Assembly: GCF_023022985.1 (NCBI RefSeq)
Contig: NZ_CP095461.1
Span: 2,108,001-2,172,000, forward strand
Origin: Arthrobacter gengyunqii
GTDB taxonomy: Bacteria; Actinomycetota; Actinomycetes; Actinomycetales; Micrococcaceae
Length of the DNA stretch: 64,000 bases
Direction: 5' to 3'
Shown here in pieces: positions 58,189-64,000 of this stretch. Position numbers and translations under genes: made by a program. Every line of letters begins with the position of its first letter. Position 1 is the first letter of the stretch. A model generated the notes under the pieces. That model worked only from the letters and a program-made list of their open reading frames with translations, did not search any database and was not told where the DNA came from.

Positions 58189-59208
58189 TCAGGCCTGCAG
58201 TGTCACGATCATTTTGCCCTTGTTGGCGCCCTTCATCAGGTCGATGAAGGCCCGGGGAGCGTTCTCGAGTCCGTCCACGAAGGTCTCGTCGTAGCTGACC
58301 TTGCCGTCCTGAAGCCAACCCGACATCAGTCCGGCAAACTCATCGGCGTACTGGTTGTAGCTTCCGACGATGAAACCGCGCAGCGTCAGTTCCTTGCCGA
58401 TGGCAAGGGCGAGGTTGCGCGGGCCGGTGGGTGCGTCAGTGGCGTTGTACTGGGAAATGGCGCCGCACATGGCAATCCGGCCGTACTTGTTCAGCACCGC
58501 AATGGCTGCTTCGAGGTGCTCGCCGCCCACGTTGTCGAAGTACACGTCGATGCCGTCCGCACCGGCGGCCTTTTTCAGTGACTCCTTGACGGGTCCGTCG
58601 TGGTAGTTGAACGCCTCATCGAAGCCCAGGTCCAGCAGGTGCTGCACTTTTTCCGCTGATCCTGCGCTGCCGATGACCTTCTTGGCGCCCATGGCCTTGG
58701 CGATCTGGCCCACCAGTGATCCGACGGCGCCGGCGGCACCGGAGACGAAGACGACGTCGCCTTCCTTGAACTCTGCAACCTTGGTCAGCCCTGCATATGC
58801 CGTCAGGCCGGTCATGCCCAGCACGCCCAGGTAGGCGGAGGCGGGGGCCGCCTCTGTGTCGATGACGCGGGCGCGCTTGCCGTCCAGGACGGCGTAGTCC
58901 CGCCAGCCGAGGCCGTGCAGGACTTTGTCGCCGGGCCGGTGTCCCTCGGAACGGGACTCCACCACCTCACCGATGGCACCGCCGTCGAGCGGGGCGTCGA
59001 TCTGGAAGGGAGGAACGTAGGATTTTACGTCATTCATGCGCCCGCGCATGTACGGATCCACGGACATGTACAGGTTGCGCACCAGCACCTGTCCCTCCTC
59101 CAGCTCGGGTACGTCCGTTTCGGAGAGGCGGAAATTCTCGTCAGTGGGCCAGCCTTCGGGGCGGGAAGCGAGCTGGATTTCGCGGCTGGTCTGGGGGTAG
59201 TTCGTCAT
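58189..59208 (-). CDS. NADP-dependent oxidoreductase (MDR, leukotriene B4 dehydrogenase/CurA-like)
   Basis: Zinc-less medium-chain reductase, 339 aa, acting on alkenals/alkenones or quinones. Blocks: NLYMSVDPYMRGRMND, VLGMTGLTAYAGL, VFVSGAAGAVGSLVGQIAKAMGAKKVIGSAGSAEK (NADPH Rossmann motif), and DVYFDNVGGEHLEAAI. No zinc-binding cysteine set. It lies 58 bp downstream of the OhrR-type gene, so an oxidative or electrophile response is likely. ATG 59208 follows AAAGGAAGG. Confidence 0.93.
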   Translation of the reverse strand: MTNYPQTSREIQLASRPEGWPTDENFRLSETDVPELEEGQVLVRNLYMSVDPYMRGRMNDVKSYVPPFQIDAPLDGGAIGEVVESRSEGHRPGDKVLHGLGWRDYAVLDGKRARVIDTEAAPASAYLGVLGMTGLTAYAGLTKVAEFKEGDVVFVSGAAGAVGSLVGQIAKAMGAKKVIGSAGSAEKVQHLLDLGFDEAFNYHDGPVKESLKKAAGADGIDVYFDNVGGEHLEAAIAVLNKYGRIAMCGAISQYNATDAPTGPRNLALAIGKELTLRGFIVGSYNQYADEFAGLMSGWLQDGKVSYDETFVDGLENAPRAFIDLMKGANKGKMIVTLQA

Positions 59209-59266
59209 GGACGTACCTTCCTTTGCTGGGCCCGGGGGCCCGGTGGGAGTAGGGAAATTTCAGTGG

Positions 59267-59698
59267 TCAGCGTGCCGCTGTTCGGAGGGCCTTGGTCACT
59301 TTTGTGAGTGTTTCCTGCAGTGCGCGCAATTCTCCGGACTCCAGTCCGGCAGCTTGGGCCACCTGCTGCGGGAGGTGCCGGGCTTTCTCCTGCAGGGCGC
59401 GGCCTTCCTCCGTCAGATGGACTTCGACCCGGCGCTCATCGGCAACCGAACGGAGGCGCTGTACCATCCCGGCGGCTTCGAGCCGCTTGAGCAGGGGCGA
59501 GAGCGTGCCCGAATCAAGCTCGAGGGATCGTCCGAGGTCCCGAACGGTCACGCCGTCGTTTTCCCACAGCACCGTCAGCACCAGGTACTGGGGATAGGTC
59601 AGGCCAAGTTGCTCCAGCAGCGGCCGGTACACCGCGGTGGCAGCCCGGGACGCCGCGTACAGTGCAAAGCAGACCTGCCGGTGGAGGGAATCACTCAT
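59267..59698 (-). CDS. ohrR: MarR family regulator, OhrR-type peroxide sensor
   Basis: 143 aa from ATG 59698 (MSDSLHRQVC). The N-terminal block RQVCFALYAASRA matches OhrR proteins, with the redox-sensing Cys at residue 10. The winged helix is TVRDLGRSLELDSGTLSPLLKRLEAAGMVQRLRSVADERRVEVHLT. Oxidation of the Cys by organic hydroperoxides should release DNA. The 5' region holds an OhrR-box-like dyad. No ohr peroxidase gene is adjacent; the downstream oxidoreductase and divergent ABC genes are candidate targets. Confidence 0.9.
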   Translation of the reverse strand: MSDSLHRQVCFALYAASRAATAVYRPLLEQLGLTYPQYLVLTVLWENDGVTVRDLGRSLELDSGTLSPLLKRLEAAGMVQRLRSVADERRVEVHLTEEGRALQEKARHLPQQVAQAAGLESGELRALQETLTKVTKALRTAAR

Positions 59699-59713
59699 CC
59701 GCCCAACGTAGCC

Positions 59714-59734
59714 CACAATTGAGTTGTGCACAAC
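59714..59734. promoter_or_regulatory. OhrR-type operator between ohrR and the ABC exporter
   Basis: CACAATTGAGTTGTG (59714-59728) closely follows the Bacillus OhrR box TACAATT-A-AATTGTA. It overlaps a second perfect 12-bp palindrome, GTTGTGCACAAC (59723-59734). The pair sits 16 bp upstream of the ohrR start codon. Confidence 0.75.
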
Positions 59735-59841
59735 CAATCTTGGGGATCGGTTTTCACGTTTGCGTTCCGGTTTCCCGCCGGATGCCTGCAGGATGGCCCG
59801 GCCCGTTGACTGCATCCGGCTCCGGGGGCAGAGTCGGCCAC

Positions 59842-60603
59842 ATGCCGCCTCCAAACCCGACAGATCCGCCTCCAACACCGGCAGGTTCGCCAACAGACGC
59901 TCCAGCCATCCACGCGGCCGGACTCCTGGTGCGGCGGGGCGGAACCACCGCATTGGACGGCCTGGACGTCACTGTTCCCCGCGGACAGGTCGTAGGACTT
60001 TTAGGTCCCAGCGGCAGCGGCAAAACCACCTTTATGCGGGCTGTCGTGGGTACCCAGCGGATCACAGACGGTTCGGTTGAGGTGCTCGGTTCCCCCGCGG
60101 GCAGTCCGGGACTGCGCCGCAAAGTCGGCTACCTGGCGCAGGGAGCCGGCGTCTATGACGATCTGAGCGTCCTGGAAAACCTGCGCTACTTCGCCCGGAT
60201 CGTGGGAGCCCCTGCCACTGACACGGACCGGGTGATCCGGGAAACCGGTCTGGGCGGGCAGGCCGGACAGCTTGCCGGCAGCCTCAGCGGCGGCCAGCAC
60301 CGCCGGGTCTCGCTGGCCGTGGCCCTGCTGGGCGCCCCGGAGCTGCTGATACTCGACGAGCCCACGGTGGGACTGGACCCGGTCCTGCGGCGGGATCTGT
60401 GGAACCTTTTCGCGACGCTGGCCTCACGCGGCGTGAGCCTCCTGGTGAGCAGCCATGTGATGGACGAGGCCAATCGGTGCGGCCGGATCCTGCTGCTGCA
60501 TGAGGGGCGTCTGCTGGCCGATCTGACGCCGGCGGAGCTGCTGGAACGCACCGGCGCCCCCGATGCCGACAGCGCTTTCCTTACCTTGCTGGGCGCGGCA
60601 TGA
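59842..60603 (+). CDS. ABC transporter ATP-binding protein (ABC-2/DrrA type)
   Basis: 253 aa nucleotide-binding subunit of an exporter. Walker A GPSGSGKTT, signature LSGGQHRRVSLA, Walker B LLILDEPTVGLDP, then SSHVMDEANRC with the switch His. ATG 59842 follows a Pro-rich start (MPPPNPTDPPP); the ribosome site is weak. It overlaps the permease gene (ATGA). Substrate unknown; drug or lipid export is usual for the class. Confidence 0.93.
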   Translation: MPPPNPTDPPPTPAGSPTDAPAIHAAGLLVRRGGTTALDGLDVTVPRGQVVGLLGPSGSGKTTFMRAVVGTQRITDGSVEVLGSPAGSPGLRRKVGYLAQGAGVYDDLSVLENLRYFARIVGAPATDTDRVIRETGLGGQAGQLAGSLSGGQHRRVSLAVALLGAPELLILDEPTVGLDPVLRRDLWNLFATLASRGVSLLVSSHVMDEANRCGRILLLHEGRLLADLTPAELLERTGAPDADSAFLTLLGAA

Positions 60604-61334
60604 ATCCGCCCCTGGCGCTGGCCACGGCGGCACGGGTACTGACGCAGATCCGGCATGATCCCCGGACCGTGGTCCTGCTGCTGCTGGTGCCGAGCCTGCT
60701 GATCGGCCTGTTGGCCTGGATTTTCCAGGACACCGGCGTGTTTGGCGACCTGGGACCGGCACTGCTGGGGCTGTTCCCCTTCATGGTCATGTTTCTGGTT
60801 ACCAGCATCACGACCCTGCGGGAACGCCGTTCCGGCACGTTGGAGCGCCTGATGACGCTGCCGCTGGGGAAGTTCGATTTCATTGCCGGCTACACGCTCG
60901 CTTTCGGGCTGCTGGGCATGGTCCAATCCCTGATTGCCTCGGCCTTCGCCGTCTGGGTCTGCGGGCTCGACGTCGAAGGAAGCCTCTGGCTGCTGGTCAC
61001 GGTGGCTGTGGCCGATGCGGTGCTCGGTGCCACCCTGGGCCTGTTCGTCAGCGCGTTCGCCGGCACCGAGTTTCAGGTCATCCAATTCATGCCCGCCCTG
61101 GTGTTTCCCCAGATCCTGCTGGGCGGCATCTTCATCCCCCGGGACCGGATGCCGGCGGTCCTGGAAGCGGTGTCCGACTGGCTTCCGCTGTCCCACGCCG
61201 TGGAGGCGCTGAACCTTGTCGCCGACGGCAGCGGTTCCACGGCCGAGATCCTCCGTGAGATCGGCATCCTGGCTGCCTTCGCGGTTGTCTTTGTTGTCCT
61301 GGGCGCCGTCACGCTGCGCCGCCGCACAGCCTGA
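60600..61334 (+). CDS. ABC-2 type transporter permease
   Basis: 244 aa with six hydrophobic segments. The ABC-2 signature region is FPQILLGGIFIPRDRMPAVLEAVSDWLPLSHAVEAL, with TTLRERRSGTLERLMTLPL before it. It pairs with the upstream ATPase as an exporter in which each subunit dimerises. Confidence 0.92.
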   Translation: MNPPLALATAARVLTQIRHDPRTVVLLLLVPSLLIGLLAWIFQDTGVFGDLGPALLGLFPFMVMFLVTSITTLRERRSGTLERLMTLPLGKFDFIAGYTLAFGLLGMVQSLIASAFAVWVCGLDVEGSLWLLVTVAVADAVLGATLGLFVSAFAGTEFQVIQFMPALVFPQILLGGIFIPRDRMPAVLEAVSDWLPLSHAVEALNLVADGSGSTAEILREIGILAAFAVVFVVLGAVTLRRRTA

Positions 61335-61472
61335 GGCGTCAGCACGGGGAAGGCACGGGGAAGACACAGCGCCGATTTTTTTACGCGCCTTCCCCCGTCC
61401 TAAACTACTGATATTCCGGCAGCAGCTGGTGGCCGGTGTGGGCAAAAAGGCACCGTGAGGGAGTTGATGGGC

Positions 61473-61838
61473 ATGGTGGGGCGGGGCGATCCGCTGGGGG
61501 AAACGGAAGCGGGAATGGCGGTGGATCTGTACCGCGAAGATGACCACTACATCCTGCACGCCGACCTTCCGGGGCTGGACCCCGGCTCGCTGACCCTCGA
61601 TGTGGAAGGACAGCTCCTCACCCTTCGGGGTCACCGTACCCTCGGGGATTTTCCCGGAGCGAAGTGGCTGGTCCGGGACCGCCGCCGCGGCCTGATTGAA
61701 CGGCACATCCTGCTGGGCGATGACATCAGGGCCTCAGCCATCAGCGCGCATTACACCTGCGGCGTCCTTAATGTCCTGCTGCCGGTCGATCCAGACCGCC
61801 GGCGGCGGAAGATCCCCGTCCGGTACGACTCCGGTTAG
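61473..61838 (+). CDS. Small heat shock protein (Hsp20/alpha-crystallin)
   Basis: ATP-independent holdase chaperone, about 121 aa. I start at ATG 61473 with AGGGAG nine bases upstream; GTG 61455 is an alternative. The alpha-crystallin domain shows AVDLYREDDHYILHADLPGL, LTLDVEGQLLTLRGHR and the C-terminal CGVLNVLLPVDP. The N-terminal arm is unusually short. The stop codon overlaps that of convergent priA. Confidence 0.87.
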   Translation: MVGRGDPLGETEAGMAVDLYREDDHYILHADLPGLDPGSLTLDVEGQLLTLRGHRTLGDFPGAKWLVRDRRRGLIERHILLGDDIRASAISAHYTCGVLNVLLPVDPDRRRRKIPVRYDSG

Positions 61839-63943
61839 AGGACGTCGGTGCCGTCCACCCGCACGTACACCGGATCCCCGGTGCGCTTGGCTGACACTGC
61901 GGCCTTGGTGGCCCGCAGGGCCGCGGTCACGGAGGGCGCCGCGGCGTAGGAGAAGAACAGCAGCGTGCGGTACCGTCCGCCGGAGCCGCCCAGCTGGCCA
62001 TCTCGGTGGACCGGGGCCGGTCCCGGCGGGTCCTCCAGCGGCGCCGGCCCCACCAGCCGGGTTTCCGCCGGCAGGTCCAGGCGGGGAACAAAAGCCGTGA
62101 GAGCCTCACGGGATCCGGTGAGCTCGGCGTACCGCACGGCGGGAGGCAGGCCCAGCTCCCGGCGCAGCTCCAGCTCGCGTTCAGCGGCTCCGGCCGGATC
62201 CCAGCGCAGCAGGTGGCCCACGGTGGTGGTGTCATCGGCGGTGACCACCACCAGGCCCTTGTCTCCCGCAGGACGGACCAGGGCTGCGGCGCTGAACCAG
62301 CGGCGCAGCGTCTCCTCCCCCGCCCGCAGCGATTCCCGCGACATCATGGCGTTGCCGTCCAGCAGGATGGCCGCGGCATAGCCGGCGGCCGCCACCGGCT
62401 CGGCTCCCGGCGTCGCCACCACCAGTGCGGGAGCGTCGGGCACCTCGGCCCGCACATGGTCTCCGGCCGAAGAAATGACAGTGACGGAGGGAAAGGCCCG
62501 GCCCAGTTCTTCGGCGGTGCGACCCGCGCCCGCGGCAGATCCGCGCAGCTGGGTTCCTCCGCAGTTGCCGCAGCTCCAGACCGGTTCGGGCCGCCCGCAC
62601 CAGCGGCACGACGGAATGCCGTTGCGGCTGGCCAGCCCCAACGGGCCGGAGCAGGCACGGCAGCGTGCCGGCTCCCGGCATTCCTGGCAGGAGAGCGCGG
62701 GAGAGAATCCGCTGCGGGCCACCTGCACCAGCACCGGACCGCGGGCCAGGCCCTCCTGCGCGGCCTTCCAGGCCGCGTGGGGAATCCGGGCGCGGGCCGC
62801 CAGCGGATCGCGTTCCATGTTGAAGGAGTCCACGGTGCTGACCACGCGCGGGGCCAGGGCTCGAACGGTGCTGCGTTCGGCGGTGATGCTCGCGGCCCAG
62901 CCGCTGGCCACGAGCCGCTGTGCTTCGGTGCTGCGCGAATGGGAGGCCAGCAGGAGCGCTGAGTTCTCCTCGGCGGAACGCAGCAGCAGGACATCCCTCA
63001 CATGCTGGTAGGGGGCCCGCTGTTCGGCGTGGAGATCATCGGCATCATCCCAGAGCACCGCCAGCCCCAGATTGCGCACCGGTGCATAGGCAGCGGAGCG
63101 GGTGCCGATGACGACCTGCGCGTCCCCGTGCAGGATTTTCAGGAACGAGCGGTACCGGGGCGTGGCCCCGTCATCCGCAGTCAGCCGCACAAAGGCATCA
63201 GTCCCGATGCGGGCGGCCAGCGCTTCGCCAACGCGTGTCAGGTCCTTGGCATCGGGAACAACGACGACGGCGCCGCGTCCGGACAGGACGGTGGAGTGAA
63301 CGGCGGCGGCGATTTCCTCCGGCCAGGCTCCGGGCCCAAACCCGCCCAGCGAGGAGAGCACAGCGCGCGGACTGTGCCCGGCGGCCAGATGTGTCAGGAA
63401 CCGCGGGCCGTGCGGATACCGCACCCAGGGGTTGGGACCCAACCCTTCAGGGCCCTCGAGGGTTTCCTCCTCCGGCACGTCCGCTTCCCGGGCCTGCACA
63501 GTGAATTCCTTGTCCACCCGTGCCGCCCTCGGCGGGATGGCCACCCGGAGCACGTCATGGACGGTGCCGGAGTAACGGGCCGCCACCGCCTCGGCCAGAC
63601 GCAGGATCTGCGGCGCCAGGACCGGCTGCGGCGAAACGACTTTGCCCAGCGGAACCAGCCGGGCCGAAGTATCTGCCTCCGCCGTGCGCTCCGTGATGAA
63701 GCCGGCCAGTTCCTGGCCGCCGAACCGCACCTTGACCCGGGCACCGGGAACGGCGTCAGCGTCGAGGTCCGCAGGCACCAGATAGTCGAACGGACGGTCC
63801 AGATGCGGCAGCGGCGAATCCAGCAGCACCCGCGCTACCGGCAGGGCAGGAGCCGCCGGCTGCGTCCCCAGGCTTCGGGCCGGCGACACGAAGCCGTGCA
63901 GCAGGGACAGCTGCCCGTTGTCACTGTCCGGTTCGCGGGACAT
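61835..63943 (-). CDS. priA: Primosomal protein N' (PriA), helicase-motif-deficient actinobacterial form
   Basis: 702 aa replication-restart protein. The N-terminal 3'-DNA-binding domain (ARVLLDSPLPHLDRPFDYLVP, GARVKVRFGGQELAGFI) is clear. The zinc region carries eight Cys in order (CQEC, CRAC, CRWC, CGNC, residues ~440-485), and the C-terminal domain ends with a winged, basic part. No Walker A is present where GRGAVVVVPDAKD stands, and the DExH box is LWDDADD, so it should not hydrolyse ATP as a helicase. It starts 8 bp after metK, the usual actinobacterial pairing. Confidence 0.94.
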   Translation of the reverse strand: MSREPDSDNGQLSLLHGFVSPARSLGTQPAAPALPVARVLLDSPLPHLDRPFDYLVPADLDADAVPGARVKVRFGGQELAGFITERTAEADTSARLVPLGKVVSPQPVLAPQILRLAEAVAARYSGTVHDVLRVAIPPRAARVDKEFTVQAREADVPEEETLEGPEGLGPNPWVRYPHGPRFLTHLAAGHSPRAVLSSLGGFGPGAWPEEIAAAVHSTVLSGRGAVVVVPDAKDLTRVGEALAARIGTDAFVRLTADDGATPRYRSFLKILHGDAQVVIGTRSAAYAPVRNLGLAVLWDDADDLHAEQRAPYQHVRDVLLLRSAEENSALLLASHSRSTEAQRLVASGWAASITAERSTVRALAPRVVSTVDSFNMERDPLAARARIPHAAWKAAQEGLARGPVLVQVARSGFSPALSCQECREPARCRACSGPLGLASRNGIPSCRWCGRPEPVWSCGNCGGTQLRGSAAGAGRTAEELGRAFPSVTVISSAGDHVRAEVPDAPALVVATPGAEPVAAAGYAAAILLDGNAMMSRESLRAGEETLRRWFSAAALVRPAGDKGLVVVTADDTTTVGHLLRWDPAGAAERELELRRELGLPPAVRYAELTGSREALTAFVPRLDLPAETRLVGPAPLEDPPGPAPVHRDGQLGGSGGRYRTLLFFSYAAAPSVTAALRATKAAVSAKRTGDPVYVRVDGTDVL

Positions 63944-63951
63944 CGGTCCGC

Positions 63952-64000
63952 TTAGGCGTTGAAGTAGCTGCGGAGGTCCCCGACCTTGTCCTTGCGCTCC
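63952..64000 (-). CDS. metK: S-adenosylmethionine synthetase (partial, C-terminal end)
   Basis: Only the last 15 codons are in the window: ERKDKVGDLRSYFNA and a TAA stop at 63952-63954. The sequence and the position directly upstream of priA fit metK. Identification from such a short tail relies mainly on the conserved gene order. Confidence 0.7.
   Translation of the reverse strand, partial: ERKDKVGDLRSYFNA

Overview
The window is high-GC actinobacterial chromosome, most likely from Arthrobacter or a close relative in the Micrococcaceae. This rests on gene content and order: ctaC-ctaD, erpA, pyrD, uppS-recO, leuA, era-CNNM-ybeY-phoH, rsmE-dnaJ-hrcA, hemW-lepA, rpsT, holA, comEC-comEA, leuS, and priA next to metK. 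It also fits the frequent GTG/TTG starts with strong Shine-Dalgarno sites, and the actinobacterial-only families DUF3043 and DUF3097. No rRNA, tRNA, CRISPR array or transposase was found.

Layout. 1-26.4 kb is conserved core: the end of the cytochrome oxidase operon, an A-type Fe-S carrier, an M20 dipeptidase, pyrimidine and undecaprenyl-phosphate synthesis, recO, leuA with a leucine-rich leader peptide, an LCP cell-wall ligase, the era/ybeY/phoH RNA-metabolism cluster, the hrcA-dnaJ-rsmE heat-shock operon under a CIRCE operator, hemW-lepA, a PemK-like protein and rpsT. 26.5-38.7 kb is the holA-comEC region, which is interrupted. An island of about 7.8 kb with visibly lower GC sits between comEC and an intact holA, flanked by two direct copies of the first ~410 bp of holA. 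It carries a complete TRAP transporter (dctPQM), a thiamine-diphosphate enzyme of the oxalyl-CoA decarboxylase / 2-hydroxyacyl-CoA lyase type, a PaaK-like acyl-CoA ligase and an FCD-type GntR regulator. I read it as a transferred uptake-and-cleavage module for a 2-hydroxy acid: import, CoA activation, then C-C cleavage to a carbonyl compound plus formyl-CoA. On the other side of comEC a macrolide phosphotransferase gene lies between comEA and comEC, bounded by a 29-bp duplication of the comEA 3' end.

39.9-47.8 kb holds comEA, a small membrane protein, a GIY-YIG-like protein, degV, leuS with its own leucine leader peptide and attenuator-like terminator, a GNAT acetyltransferase and an ECF-type sigma factor. 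47.8-64 kb is more accessory: a flavin monooxygenase / bile-acid-type symporter / NAD-epimerase operon with overlapping ends, glpF-glpK, an aldo-keto reductase / hydrolase / glycosyltransferase operon, a secreted HNH nuclease with an excalibur domain, an OhrR-type redox repressor with a downstream quinone-oxidoreductase-like gene and a divergent ABC exporter, a small heat-shock protein, a PriA without helicase motifs, and the 3' end of metK.

Functional assignments come from motifs and remembered family features, not from database searches. GC statements are by eye.
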